In this document: positions 17,863 to 26,806 of the stretch, piece after piece
Layout of the letters: each line of letters begins with the position of its first letter
Position numbering within the stretch: position 1 is the stretch's first letter
Assembly (NCBI RefSeq): GCF_000725485.1
Contig: NZ_JOAG01000018.1
Coordinates: 1 to 64,000 of the forward strand
DNA: 64,000 nt
DNA from: Nonomuraea candida
GTDB lineage: Bacteria; Actinomycetota; Actinomycetes; Streptosporangiales; Streptosporangiaceae
Reading direction: 5' to 3'
The notes under the pieces: model-generated
What the model was told of the DNA's origin: nothing
The model's database searches: none
The model's input: only the letters and a program-made list of their open reading frames with translations
Program-made: the position numbers and the translations under genes

Positions 17863-18606
17863 ATGTGCGGTAGATACGCCTCGGCGCGCAAGAAGCACGA
17901 ACTGCTGGAGGAGTTCCAGGTCGAGCAGGACGCGGAGCCCGACAAGGAGCTCGGCCCCGACTACAACGTCGCGCCCACCAAGAACGTCTACGCCGTGCTG
18001 AGCCGCGTGCCCAAGGAGGCAGAGCGGGCGGTGCGGCAGCTCAGGGTGGTCAAGTGGGGCCTGGTGCCGGCCTGGGCCAAGGACCCGTCGATCGGCTCGC
18101 GCCTGATCAACGCCAGGGCGGAGACGCTGGCCGAGAAGCCGTCGTTCCGTCAGGCGTTCGCCAAGCGCAGGTGCCTGCTGCCGGCCGACGGCTACTTCGA
18201 GTGGATGCCCGTCGAGGGCGAAAAGAAGAAGCAGCCGTACTTCATCCATCCGGCCGACGGCGGGGTGCTGGCGATGGCGGGCCTGTACGAGTTCTGGAAG
18301 GACCCCTCACGCGAGGACGACGACCCGCTCAAGTGGCTCGTGACCTGCACCGTCATCACCACCGACGCCGAAGACCACCTCGGCCGCATCCACGACAGGA
18401 TGCCCATGATGATCGAGCGGGAGCGCTGGGCCGAGTGGCTCGACCCCAAGCTGACCGACACGGCCGAGGCGGGGCGGCTGCTGGTGCCCGCCGAGTCGGG
18501 GCGGCTGACCGCGTACGCGGTCTCCACGGACGTCAACAGCGTCCGGAACAATGGCCCGGACCTCATCAAACCTCTTCCCGAGGAGGAGGAAACCGCGCTT
18601 TTCTAA
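17863..18606 (+). CDS. SRAP-family protein (YedK/HMCES)
   Basis: This 247-residue protein belongs to the SOS-response-associated peptidase family, which forms a covalent adduct with abasic sites in single-stranded DNA. The catalytic Cys2 follows the initiator (MCGRYA). The conserved NARAET, GYFEW and HDRMP motifs supply the asparagine, glutamate and histidine of the active site. The ATG at 17863 is fixed by the need for cysteine at position 2. Length is normal. Confidence 0.95.
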   Translation: MCGRYASARKKHELLEEFQVEQDAEPDKELGPDYNVAPTKNVYAVLSRVPKEAERAVRQLRVVKWGLVPAWAKDPSIGSRLINARAETLAEKPSFRQAFAKRRCLLPADGYFEWMPVEGEKKKQPYFIHPADGGVLAMAGLYEFWKDPSREDDDPLKWLVTCTVITTDAEDHLGRIHDRMPMMIERERWAEWLDPKLTDTAEAGRLLVPAESGRLTAYAVSTDVNSVRNNGPDLIKPLPEEEETALF

Positions 18607-18760
18607 GGTGTAAGAAGCACGGTAAGTGGGCATCCGGTGAGGAAAGCGATGCAACCGTTTACTCGGTGTCACCGCCAAAATTGCCCCCAAGTTGCACCGG
18701 GCGGGACATCCGGGGAGTCCTCGCCGCGGGTTGCCCTCATCCACCCGGAGGTGCGGGTTC

Positions 18761-19093
18761 GTGGACGTCACGACCGCTCGTGAGCGGCTGGAAGACATGC
18801 TCGCGGAACTGGACCGTTCGATCGGGGTCCTCCAGGGCGACCCCGTCGCCGTGCGCGAGCACTCGGCGGCGGACGCCGGCTCCGACCTGACCGACGCCGA
18901 CCGCGCCCAGGCCATGCTGACCGTGGCCGCCACGCAGCGCCAGGCCATCGTCGAGGCGATCAAGCGCATCGACGAAGGCGTCTACGGCAAGTGCGTCGAC
19001 TGCGCCAGGCAGGTGCCGGAGGGCCGGTTGGAGGCCCGCCCGGAGGCCGCGCGCTGCGTGCAGTGCCAGGGCAAGCGGGAACGCCGGAGATGA
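18761..19093 (+). CDS. TraR/DksA-family zinc-finger protein
   Basis: This 110-residue protein has a helical N-terminal half (RERLEDMLAELDRS, RAQAMLTVAATQRQAIVEAI) and a C4 zinc finger, YGKCVDCARQVPEGRLEARP followed by ARCVQCQ. DksA/TraR proteins bind the RNA polymerase secondary channel or act as small transcription modulators. The GTG start has GGAGG nine bases before it. The upstream ATG at 18692 lacks such a site. Confidence 0.85.
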   Translation: MDVTTARERLEDMLAELDRSIGVLQGDPVAVREHSAADAGSDLTDADRAQAMLTVAATQRQAIVEAIKRIDEGVYGKCVDCARQVPEGRLEARPEAARCVQCQGKRERRR

Positions 19094-19145
19094 TCGCGCG
19101 CACGCCGCCGGACACGAAGAACGGCGGCGCGGCGATCGCGACGGG

Positions 19146-19895
19146 TCACCCCTCCAGGGGACGGCGGGCGCTGGCCACCAGGTGGATGCCGACGGTGTCG
19201 TCGTCGTTCGGCTGGGCCTCCAGCTCGGTGCGCACCAGGTAGTTGAGCGCCCGCGCGTCGGAGCTGAGCACGTGGTCCACCGTGGACGGCGACAGCACCG
19301 TGCGGGGCCGCATCCACTCGACCTCCAGCCCGGCCCCGGCCAGCAGTTCGCGCAGCTGCCCGCTGCTGAAGCAGCGCGTGATGCTGCCGTCGGGCCACGG
19401 CACGAGCATGACCTCGCCCGTCTGCCGCAGGTGCTGCCACTGCTCCTGCTCGGCCAGGATCGCCATGCCCAGCACCAGCGAGTCGACGCACACCAGCGCC
19501 CGCCCCCCGGGCCGCAGCACCCGGGCCACGTCGTTCATCGCCGACTCGGCCATCAGCTCGATGGACATGGCGCGCTCCTCGGCGAGCACCGCGTCCACGC
19601 TCGCGTCGGGCAGGAACGCCAGGTCGTCGGCGCGTACGTGCCGGACGCGGTCGGCGTCGCGCAACCGGGACTGCCCGTCGGGCGTGCCGCGGAAGTCCAC
19701 CACCTCGATCACCCGGTGCCCCGCCCTGGCGGCCTGCCCCGACCATCTGCCGCGGCCTCCGGACAGATCGAGGATCACGGAGGGCTCGGCGGGAAGCCAT
19801 CGGTTGAGTTGTTCGGCGGCTACGGCACGGTAGAAGGTCCAGTACGGCCCGAGCGTCCCTGAGCCGTTCAGTTCCTCGGCCGGAATGGGCAGCAC
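19146..19895 (-). CDS. class I SAM-dependent methyltransferase
   Basis: This protein of about 249 residues has the SAM-binding motif [21 protein letters not shown] and the post-motif [14 protein letters not shown] of class I methyltransferases. The substrate is unknown. I chose the GTG start ([13 protein letters not shown]), which has AGGAG six bases upstream, over an ATG 20 codons earlier. It is divergent from sigR, so both share the intergenic control region. Confidence 0.78.
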   Translation of the reverse strand: MLPIPAEELNGSGTLGPYWTFYRAVAAEQLNRWLPAEPSVILDLSGGRGRWSGQAARAGHRVIEVVDFRGTPDGQSRLRDADRVRHVRADDLAFLPDASVDAVLAEERAMSIELMAESAMNDVARVLRPGGRALVCVDSLVLGMAILAEQEQWQHLRQTGEVMLVPWPDGSITRCFSSGQLRELLAGAGLEVEWMRPRTVLSPSTVDHVLSSDARALNYLVRTELEAQPNDDDTVGIHLVASARRPLEG

Positions 19896-19981
19896 ACGCG
19901 ACTCCTGGGTTCCGGAAAAAGGGCTACCAGCCGGTACGTATGACGTTCCCCGCACCGGGTCCTTCGTACCTTCTATCTTGC

Positions 19982-20008
19982 GGGAACAGACAAGGGCGCG
20001 GGCGTGTT
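19982..20008 (+). promoter_or_regulatory. SigR-type promoter upstream of sigR
   Basis: GGGAAC, an 18-base spacer and GTT match the known SigR/SigH promoter consensus (GGAAY-N18-GTT). The predicted transcript would begin only a few bases before the ATG at 20018, which starts a longer SigR form. This mirrors the autoregulated sigRp2 promoter of Streptomyces coelicolor. Confidence 0.7.
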
Positions 20009-20017
20009 GCGACGAGC

Positions 20018-20734
20018 ATGCTCACATTGGTAGAACCCCGGCCCGCTGACCGACCGGTCACGGGCCAGCGGGTATCCTCCCCTGAGTACGGTGTTCCGCC
20101 ACAGCCGGCCACCGGTGATCTTAGGGGGGTGGGTCCGGTGCCCGCGACAGGCGCGGAGACGCTGGAGCAGCGAAGCGAGCGGTTCGAGCGCGACGTCATG
20201 CCGTATCTCGAGCAGCTCTACTCCGCCGCGCTCCGGATGACCCGAAATCCCGCGGACGCGGAGGACCTGCTGCAGGAGACCTTCGCCAAGGCGTTCGCGT
20301 CGTTCCATCAGTTCCAGCAGGGCACCAACCTCAAGGCGTGGCTCTACCGGATCCTGACCAACACCTTCATCAACAGCTACCGCAAGAAGCAGCGGGAGCC
20401 GAAGCAGTCGGGCACGGAGGAGATCGAGGACTGGCAGCTGGCCAGGGCCGAGTCCCACACGTCGAGCGGCCTGAAGTCCGCCGAGGTGGAGGCCCTTGAG
20501 CATCTGCCCGACGGCGACATCAAGCAGGCGCTCGCGGCCCTGCCCGAGGAGTTCAGGATCGCCGTCTACCTGGCCGACGTCGAAGGCTTCCCTTATAAGG
20601 AGATCGCCGACATCATGGGCACTCCGATCGGCACCGTGATGTCGAGGCTGCACAGGGGACGCAGGCAGCTCCGGGGCCTCCTTGAGGACTATGCTCGCGA
20701 GCGTGGCCTGGTCCCGGCGGAGGGATCGAAATGA
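20018..20734 (+). CDS. sigR: ECF sigma factor SigR, thiol-oxidative stress; long and short forms
   Basis: This ECF sigma factor directs thiol-stress genes and is held by RsrA. Region 2 ([40 protein letters not shown]) and region 4 ([37 protein letters not shown]) are almost identical to S. coelicolor SigR as I recall it. Two starts are plausible. A GTG at 20129 with AGGGGGG just before it gives a 201-residue short form. The ATG at 20018 gives 238 residues and lies immediately after a SigR-type promoter, as for the unstable sigma-R-prime isoform. Its stop overlaps rsrA by four bases. Confidence 0.95.
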   Translation: MLTLVEPRPADRPVTGQRVSSPEYGVPPQPATGDLRGVGPVPATGAETLEQRSERFERDVMPYLEQLYSAALRMTRNPADAEDLLQETFAKAFASFHQFQQGTNLKAWLYRILTNTFINSYRKKQREPKQSGTEEIEDWQLARAESHTSSGLKSAEVEALEHLPDGDIKQALAALPEEFRIAVYLADVEGFPYKEIADIMGTPIGTVMSRLHRGRRQLRGLLEDYARERGLVPAEGSK

Positions 20735-20997
20735 GCTGTGGCAAGCCCCATGACACCGACTGTCGGGAAGTTCTCGACAAGGTCTACTCCTACCTCGACG
20801 GGGAGCTGACCGAGGGCGACGTCGCCGAGATCCGGGTGCATCTCGACGAGTGCAGCCCGTGCCTGAAGGAATACGACCTCGACAAGGCGATCAAGGCCCT
20901 GGTGCACAAGCACTGCGGCTGCGACCCGGTCCCCGCCGACCTGCGCTCGAAGGTGCTCGACCGCATCGCGCAGGTCAGGGCCGAGCTCGCCGACTGA
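20731..20997 (+). CDS. rsrA: redox-sensitive zinc anti-sigma factor RsrA
   Basis: This 88-residue ZAS-family protein binds SigR in the reduced, zinc-bound state and releases it after disulfide formation. The zinc and redox residues fall exactly where S. coelicolor RsrA has them: C11, H37, C41 and C44 (HLDECSPC). Extra cysteines occur at residues 3 and near 62-64 (HCGC). The overlap with sigR keeps the two at matched levels. Confidence 0.95.
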   Translation: MSCGKPHDTDCREVLDKVYSYLDGELTEGDVAEIRVHLDECSPCLKEYDLDKAIKALVHKHCGCDPVPADLRSKVLDRIAQVRAELAD

Positions 20998-21161
20998 GCA
21001 CGGGGCAGCCTGAAGCACGGGGCCGGCTGAGCGGCCCGCCTCCGGCTCGGACGCGCCAGGCCGGGGAAGCGGCCCGCTTCCGGCACGCCGGGCGAGGGGA
21101 GCCGCCCTCCTCCGGCTCAAGGCAGGCCGGGCGGGCGGAGCTGCCCACTAGGATCGGCAGC

Positions 21162-22103
21162 ATGCGCGTGTTGGTCACCGGGGGTGCCGGGTTCATCGGG
21201 TCGAATCTCGTCGATCGGCTGCTGGCCGACGGGCACGAGGTGGACGTCGTCGACGACCTGTCCTCGGGCAGCCGCGACAACCTGGCGCAGGCGCTGGCCG
21301 GCGACCGCTGCCGGCTGCACGAGCTGGACATCCGCGACCCGGCGCTGACCGGGCTGATGGCCGAGCGGCAGCCGGAGGTCGTCTGCCACCTGGCCGCGCA
21401 GATCAGCGTGCGCAAGAGCGTGGCCGACCCGGTCCACGACGCCAGTCTCAACGTGGAGGGCACGGCGGCCGTGCTGGCCGCGGCCCACGAGGGGCGCACG
21501 CGCAAGGTCGTCTTCGCCTCCTCCGTGGCCGTCTACGGGCGGCCGGCGACCATTCCCGTGCCGGGCGACGCGGCCACCGACCCGCGCTCGCCGTACGCCG
21601 CCTCCAAGCTGAGCGGCGAGATCTACCTCGCGACCTTCCGCGCCCTCTACGGCATCGAGTACACCACGCTGGTGCTGTCCAACGTCTACGGCCCGCGCCA
21701 GTCGCCCGAGGGTGAGGCGGGCGTGGTGGCCATCTTCACCGACGCGCTGCTCGGCGGCACGCCCACGGTGCTCTACGGCGACGGCACCCAGACCCGCGAC
21801 TACATCTACGTCGACGACGTGGTCGACGGCTTCGTGCGGGCGTGCGGGCCGGAGGGCAACGGGCGGCGCTTCAACCTCGGCACCGGCATCCAGACCACCG
21901 ACCGCAGGCTGCACTCGCTGATCGCCGACGCGGCGGGCGCGCAGGACAAGCCGGGCTTCGCGCCGCCCCGCGTGGGCGACCTGCCCGCGATGGCGGTCGA
22001 CCCGGTGCCCGCGCACGAGGGGCTCGGCTGGCAGCCCCGCACCGACCTGTCGACCGGGGTGAAGAAGACCGTCGAGTGGGCCGCCGCGCGTCGCGGGAAG
22101 TAG
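21162..22103 (+). CDS. NAD-dependent epimerase/dehydratase (UDP-glucose 4-epimerase-like)
   Basis: This 313-residue extended short-chain dehydrogenase starts with the Rossmann motif VTGGAGFIGSNLVDRLL. The catalytic serine is in FASSVAVYG and the YxxxK pair in SPYAASK. The sequence NVYGPRQSPEGEAGVVAIF and DYIYVDDVVDGF are typical of sugar nucleotide epimerases. It probably acts on UDP-sugars for envelope polysaccharide, but the exact substrate is not evident. The start was set at the ATG beginning the Rossmann strand. Confidence 0.87.
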   Translation: MRVLVTGGAGFIGSNLVDRLLADGHEVDVVDDLSSGSRDNLAQALAGDRCRLHELDIRDPALTGLMAERQPEVVCHLAAQISVRKSVADPVHDASLNVEGTAAVLAAAHEGRTRKVVFASSVAVYGRPATIPVPGDAATDPRSPYAASKLSGEIYLATFRALYGIEYTTLVLSNVYGPRQSPEGEAGVVAIFTDALLGGTPTVLYGDGTQTRDYIYVDDVVDGFVRACGPEGNGRRFNLGTGIQTTDRRLHSLIADAAGAQDKPGFAPPRVGDLPAMAVDPVPAHEGLGWQPRTDLSTGVKKTVEWAAARRGK

Positions 22104-22202
22104 TGGCTTGATTACGCTTTGCTTGCGATTTCCCACTCCGCCCGTACGGTCCGGCCGACTTCTGTAGCGTGAACCCCACGAAGTCGACATGGAGGCATGG
22201 GG

Positions 22203-22310
22203 ATGTCGAAGGTGAAGGTCGCCCGGCTGTTCGCGGCCGTCGTGCCGGCCGCCGCGGTGGCCGGGCCGGCGGGCGGAGCGGCGGTTCCTCCTGGGGTGTC
22301 CTGGACCTGA
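22203..22310 (+). CDS. putative 35-residue secreted or membrane peptide
   Basis: A very short frame encodes a basic start (MSKVKVARL), a hydrophobic A/V-rich helix and the tail GGAAVPPGVSWT. GGAGG lies seven bases before the ATG, which is strong support for translation. It resembles a signal peptide with a tiny mature tail. It sits directly before two membrane HD-domain genes and its stop is 18 bases from the first of them. The spacing suggests cotranscription, possibly as a leader peptide. I do not recognise a family. Confidence 0.45.
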   Translation: MSKVKVARLFAAVVPAAAVAGPAGGAAVPPGVSWT

Positions 22311-22328
22311 GCACCGTGGGGGGCCGCA

Positions 22329-23684
22329 ATGCGTGATCTGCCGTGGCCCGCAAGGGTCTATCTGGTCGCCGTGATCGCCGCGGCGGCCGCTCTCGTCGTA
22401 CGCGGCGTGATCGTCTCCGGCGCGCCCGTCGCCACGGACGACCTCGACATCCTCCTGGTGCTCGCCCTGCTGTTCCTGGTGTGCGAGTCGATGCCGACGC
22501 TGCTCAACGTGGAGCAGTTCGCGGTGTCGGTCAGCTTCTCGGCCTCGCTGGCGGCCGTGGTGCTGCTCGGCCCCGAGGGCGCGGCGGTGGTGGGGCTGAC
22601 CGCGGTGCTCAGCGTGCGGCCGGGGCTGCCGCTGATCAAGCGGCTGTTCAACGGCGCCCAGTTCGCCATCTGCGGCTTCGTGGCGGGGCAGGTCTACCGG
22701 GCGCTGCACGGCCGGGTGGGCGTGCCGGAGGTCAACGCCTTCGACGACCTCATCGGTCCCTACGCCGCCGCCACCGCCGTCTTCGTGCCGCTCAACATCG
22801 CGCTCACGCTCACCATGGTCAAGCTGGCCACCCGGGTGCGGCCCACCGAGGTGCCGATGCGCGGCATGGCGCAGTTCCTGCTGTCCTACCTGGGCTACGG
22901 GACGTTCGGGCTGCTGGTGGCCGGGCTGTGGGCCACCGTGGCGTCGATCTCGGCGGTGCTGGTGCTGCTGCCGCTGTTCGTGGCGCGCTGGGCGTTCGGG
23001 CAGTATCACGCGCAGCAGCGCTCCTACGACGCCACCATCGCCGCGCTCTGCCAGGCCGTGGAGACGAAGGACTACTACACCAGGGGCCACTGCACGCGCG
23101 TCTCGTACGCCTCCTCCATGATCGCCCAGGAGATCGGCATGGGTCTCGAACGCGTGCGGGCCATCCGCTACGCCGGCATGCTGCACGACGTCGGCAAGCT
23201 CGGCGTGCCCACCAAGGTGCTGCAGAAGGACGGGCCGCTCACCGAGGAGGAGTTCGCCGCGATCCAGCTCCATCCGATGCGCGGGCTGGAGATCGTGCGC
23301 GGCATCGGCTTCCTCGACGAGGCCTACGCCGGGATCATGCACCACCACGAGAAACACGACGGCACCGGCTATCCGATGGGGCTGGCCGGCGACGAGATCC
23401 CCGAGTTCGCGAAGGTGATCGCGGTGGCCGACGCGTTCGACTCGATGACCTCCGACCGCTCCTACCGGGGCGCCAGGCCCGTGCCCGAGGCCGTCGAGGA
23501 GCTGCGCAAGAGCGCCGGCACGCACTTCGACCCCGTGATGGTGGCGGCCTTCATCCGCGCGCTGGAGCACGAGCCCTGGCAGCCGCAGCGCCGGGCCGAC
23601 CCGCCGCCCCCCGAGGCCGCCGGCACCCAGATCAAGGACCACGACGACCCGACCATGCCCATCCAGGTCGTGACGGGGCAATGA
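22329..23684 (+). CDS. membrane-anchored HD-GYP-type phosphohydrolase
   Basis: This 451-residue protein has about six N-terminal membrane helices (residues 8-225) and a cytoplasmic HD domain. The metal motif is MLHDVGKLG. The downstream MHHHEKHDGTGYP matches HHExxDGxGYP of HD-GYP enzymes, which cleave cyclic di-GMP. The extension ends with acidic/proline residues. It overlaps the following HD gene by four bases. The two proteins have the same layout and may form a pair. Confidence 0.87.
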   Translation: MRDLPWPARVYLVAVIAAAAALVVRGVIVSGAPVATDDLDILLVLALLFLVCESMPTLLNVEQFAVSVSFSASLAAVVLLGPEGAAVVGLTAVLSVRPGLPLIKRLFNGAQFAICGFVAGQVYRALHGRVGVPEVNAFDDLIGPYAAATAVFVPLNIALTLTMVKLATRVRPTEVPMRGMAQFLLSYLGYGTFGLLVAGLWATVASISAVLVLLPLFVARWAFGQYHAQQRSYDATIAALCQAVETKDYYTRGHCTRVSYASSMIAQEIGMGLERVRAIRYAGMLHDVGKLGVPTKVLQKDGPLTEEEFAAIQLHPMRGLEIVRGIGFLDEAYAGIMHHHEKHDGTGYPMGLAGDEIPEFAKVIAVADAFDSMTSDRSYRGARPVPEAVEELRKSAGTHFDPVMVAAFIRALEHEPWQPQRRADPPPPEAAGTQIKDHDDPTMPIQVVTGQ

Positions 23685-24976
23685 TCGCCACAGAGCGCGT
23701 CAGGCGCACCCCGGAACGGTCGCTGAACACGGTCCTGCGCCGGCTCGACTCCGGCCAGCTCCTGCTCATCTGCGCGGCGGGGCTGGTCGCGCTGGCCGGC
23801 GTGGCCCACACGGCGGCCGTCGGGCTCGACCGGCCCGAGATCGCGGTCGGGTTCGGGGCGCTGATCGCGGTCGGCGAGCTGGCCAGGCTCACCATGCCGG
23901 GCAACCGGGAGGTCGCGCCGATCGGCGCCGCCGCCGCGCTGGGCTACACGCTGCTGCTCGACCTCAGCCAGAACCCGCTGCGCCACTCCGCGCTCCAGGT
24001 CGTGGCCGTGATCGCCGTGGGCATGCTCGCGGGAGCGCTCCCGCACCTGGCGGTGGGGCGTCCGCCGCGCCTCGACGCGATGGCCAGGCGGCTGCTCACC
24101 AGCGCGCTGCTGGCCTTCGCGTTCCGGCCGCTGGCCGACGCCCTCTACGAGCTGACCAAGCCGCCCACCAGGACCTGGTGGCCGGCGCTCGTGGTGATGG
24201 TGACGCTCATCGCGATCACCCTGCTGATCGACGTGCTGATCGCCGCGCTGCTGCGGGCCGAGCAGGTGCGCACGGCGTTCAGGGTGGCGGTGCGCGACGA
24301 GGTGAACATGGCCTTCCCGCTGGGCGCGGCCGTGGGCTCCTCGGGCGTGCTGCTCGCGCTGGCCACGCACAGCATGGACCTGGTGGCGCTGCTGGTGTTC
24401 GCCGCGCCGCTGCTGGTCACGCAGGTGGCCTTCCGCAAATACGCCGGCATCAGGGCGACCTACCTGCAGACCGTACGCGCGCTGTCGCGGGTCACGGAGG
24501 TCGGTGGCTACGTCGAGCCCGGCCACTCGCGCAGGGTCAGCCGCCTGGCCGTGGCCATCGGCAGGGAGCTGGGCATGTCCGAGCCCGAGCTGCTGGAGCT
24601 GGAGTACGCCGCGCTGATGCACGACATCGGCCAGCTCTCGCTGCGCGACCCGATCCCGGGCGGCGCGACCGTGCTGACCGAGCCCGAGCAGGCCCGCCGC
24701 ATCGCCGAGCTGGGCGCGGAGGTGATCAGGCAGACCGGCGTGCTCGACCGGGTGGCCGAGGTGGTCAGCCGGCAGTGCGACCCGATCTCCGACGACCCGC
24801 CGCTGTCGAGCCGCATCATCAAGGTCGCCAACGCCTACGACGACCTGGTGGGGCCCTCGACCGACCGCGATCGCGGCGGCGCCGCGCTGGAGCGCATCCG
24901 GTTGTCGTCCGGCAGCGCGTACGATGCCCATGCGGTCGAGGCGCTCGCCCGGGTGATCGACCGCGGTCGCGTCTGA
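23681..24976 (+). CDS. membrane HD-domain protein with degenerate GYP region
   Basis: This 431-residue partner of the preceding gene also has about six membrane helices followed by an HD domain (LMHDIGQLSL). The lysine of HDxGK is glutamine, and the HHExxDGxGYP segment is replaced by RQCDPISDDPPLSSRIIKVA. It therefore probably lacks cyclic-di-GMP cleavage and could be a regulatory or structural partner. Its ATG overlaps the stop of the active-looking paralogue. The long open frame upstream of 23681 only shadows that gene. Confidence 0.82.
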   Translation: MIATERVRRTPERSLNTVLRRLDSGQLLLICAAGLVALAGVAHTAAVGLDRPEIAVGFGALIAVGELARLTMPGNREVAPIGAAAALGYTLLLDLSQNPLRHSALQVVAVIAVGMLAGALPHLAVGRPPRLDAMARRLLTSALLAFAFRPLADALYELTKPPTRTWWPALVVMVTLIAITLLIDVLIAALLRAEQVRTAFRVAVRDEVNMAFPLGAAVGSSGVLLALATHSMDLVALLVFAAPLLVTQVAFRKYAGIRATYLQTVRALSRVTEVGGYVEPGHSRRVSRLAVAIGRELGMSEPELLELEYAALMHDIGQLSLRDPIPGGATVLTEPEQARRIAELGAEVIRQTGVLDRVAEVVSRQCDPISDDPPLSSRIIKVANAYDDLVGPSTDRDRGGAALERIRLSSGSAYDAHAVEALARVIDRGRV

Positions 24977-25105
24977 CCGCCGCTCCTGCCACAGGGCGCC
25001 GCCGCCGGCGCGCCCGGCGCCCTCCCGCCAGCTGCCCGGAGCTGTCGCGGCCCGCTGCGCCCTACAGCCGGGAGTGCGCCTACCGCGTTTCCGGGCCTTC
25101 ACAAT

Positions 25106-25120
25106 TGTAGGGTTTCTACA
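25106..25120. promoter_or_regulatory. small inverted repeat before the biotin carboxylase gene
   Basis: TGTAG-GGTTT-CTACA is a perfect five-base-arm palindrome 71 bases before the carboxylase start, in the most A/T-rich part of a 200-base gap. It may be an operator for fatty acid or biotin control; the regulator is unknown. Confidence 0.35.
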
Positions 25121-25190
25121 GATCGTGCTCGTCGGATCGGTGGTTTAGGGGGAAAGGGGTCAAGGCGGTGGCGGCCATAGGGTGGTCGGC

Positions 25191-26552
25191 GTGCTTACTG
25201 AGACGCTCGGACCTGTTCTAGTCGCCAACCGAGGGGAGATCGCGCGGCGGATCATCCGCACGGTCAAGCGGATGGGCCTGCGCGCCATCGCGGTCCACTC
25301 CGAGGCCGACGCCGACCTGCCGTTCGTCCGCGAGGCCGACGAGGCCGTGCTGATCGGCCCCGCCAACCCCGCGCAGAGCTACCTCGACGTCGCGAAGGTG
25401 CTGGAGGCGGCGCGCGCGACCGGCGCGCGGGCCGTGCACCCCGGCTACGGCTTCCTCGCCGAGAACGTCGCCTTCGCCCGCGCCGTGATCGAGGCCGGGA
25501 TGGTGTGGATCGGCCCGTCCCCCGAGGCCATCGACAAGATGGGCGACAAGATCAACGCCAGGAACCTCATGGAGGCCGCCGGCGTGCCGGTCGCCGCGGG
25601 CACCCGGGAGCCGGTCACCGACCTGTCGCTGGCCCTGAGGGCCGCCGAGTCCATCGGCTACCCGGTCATGGTCAAGACCGCGGGCGGCGGCGGCGGCATC
25701 GGCATGAGCGTGGCCCACGACGAGGAGGGGCTGGCCAAGGCGTACGAGCAGGCGGCGCGGGCGGCGGCCAGGTTCTCCGGCGACGGCGACGCCCTCGACG
25801 GCCCGGCCGTGCTGCTCGAGCGGTACATCGAGCGGGCCCGCCACGTCGAGGTGCAGATCCTCGGCCTGCCGGGTGGCAAGGTGCTGGCGCTGGGCGAGCG
25901 CGACTGCTCGGTGCAGCGCCGCCACCAGAAGGTCGTCGAGGAGTCCCCCTCGCCCGGCATCACGCCCGAGCTGCGCGAGCGCATGCTGGCGGCGGCCGCG
26001 CGAGCCGGCGAGGCGGTCGGCTACCTGGGCGCGGGCACGGTCGAGTGCCTGGTCGACGCCGACAAGCAGGACTTCGTCTTCCTGGAGATGAACACCCGCC
26101 TCCAGGTGGAGCACCCCGTCACCGAGCTGGTCACCGGGCTCGACCTGGTCGAGCTGCAGCTGCGCGTCGCGGCGGGCGAGAGCCCCGAGGTCTCGGCCGA
26201 GCCCAGGGGACACGCGATCGAGTTCCGGGTCTACGCTGAGGACCCCAAGCGGTTCTTCCCCGGGCCCGGCAAGATCACGGCCTGGGACGAGCCGACGGGC
26301 GACGGCGTGCGGGTGGACTCCGGCTACGAGTCGGGCAACACGGTCACCCCGTTCTACGATCCGCTGATGGCCAAGCTCTGCGTCTACGGCTCCGACCGGG
26401 CCGAGGCGCTGGAGAAGGGCCGCAAGGCGGTGGCCGAGTTCGTCGTCGAAGGACCGAAGAACAACCTGCCGTTCTGTGCGGAGCTGCTGGAGAACGCGGA
26501 GTTCGTCACCGGCGACTACGACACGGGCCTGGTCGCGCGAATGCGCGCCTAG
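25191..26552 (+). CDS. biotin carboxylase subunit of an acyl-CoA carboxylase
   Basis: This protein of about 453 residues is a biotin carboxylase without a fused biotinyl domain. The N-terminal VLVANRGEIARRIIRTVKRMG, the ATP loop KTAGGGGGIGM, the catalytic EMNTRLQVEHPVTE and a normal C-terminus are present. It would carboxylate biotin on a separate carrier, and the single-domain biotinyl protein 41 bases downstream is the obvious partner. I chose the second GTG (VLTETLGP); the first lies three codons upstream. Confidence 0.92.
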   Translation: MLTETLGPVLVANRGEIARRIIRTVKRMGLRAIAVHSEADADLPFVREADEAVLIGPANPAQSYLDVAKVLEAARATGARAVHPGYGFLAENVAFARAVIEAGMVWIGPSPEAIDKMGDKINARNLMEAAGVPVAAGTREPVTDLSLALRAAESIGYPVMVKTAGGGGGIGMSVAHDEEGLAKAYEQAARAAARFSGDGDALDGPAVLLERYIERARHVEVQILGLPGGKVLALGERDCSVQRRHQKVVEESPSPGITPELRERMLAAAARAGEAVGYLGAGTVECLVDADKQDFVFLEMNTRLQVEHPVTELVTGLDLVELQLRVAAGESPEVSAEPRGHAIEFRVYAEDPKRFFPGPGKITAWDEPTGDGVRVDSGYESGNTVTPFYDPLMAKLCVYGSDRAEALEKGRKAVAEFVVEGPKNNLPFCAELLENAEFVTGDYDTGLVARMRA

Positions 26553-26593
26553 GCCGCATGAGATTGTTGGAACAGTGAAAGAGGGGAGCCCCG

Positions 26594-26806
26594 GTGGCTG
26601 AGGTACGCGCCGAGATGGTCGCGAACGTGTGGAAGGTCGTCGTCAATGAGGGCGACCAGGTCTCCGATGGCGACACGCTGGTCATTCTCGAGTCCATGAA
26701 GATGGAGATCCCCGTGATCTCCGAGGACGACGGCGTGGTGGCGCAGCTCAAGGTGGCCGAGGGCGACGTGATCCAGGAAGGCGACCTGATCGCCGTCATC
26801 GAGTAG
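26594..26806 (+). CDS. single-domain biotinylated protein (TB7.3/BCCP-like)
   Basis: This 70-residue protein is just one biotinyl domain. The biotin-accepting lysine is in ESMKMEIPV. Its length and setting near sigR, pdtaS and whiB1 match M. tuberculosis TB7.3 (Rv3221c). The GTG start has GGGGAGCC upstream. Its last ten bases overlap the end of a convergent gene. Confidence 0.93.
   Translation: MAEVRAEMVANVWKVVVNEGDQVSDGDTLVILESMKMEIPVISEDDGVVAQLKVAEGDVIQEGDLIAVIE

Noticed and set aside
21117..23681. 854-codon minus-strand reading frame
   Set aside because: It is antisense to the epimerase and HD-domain genes, has an H/R/G-rich composition and no motif.
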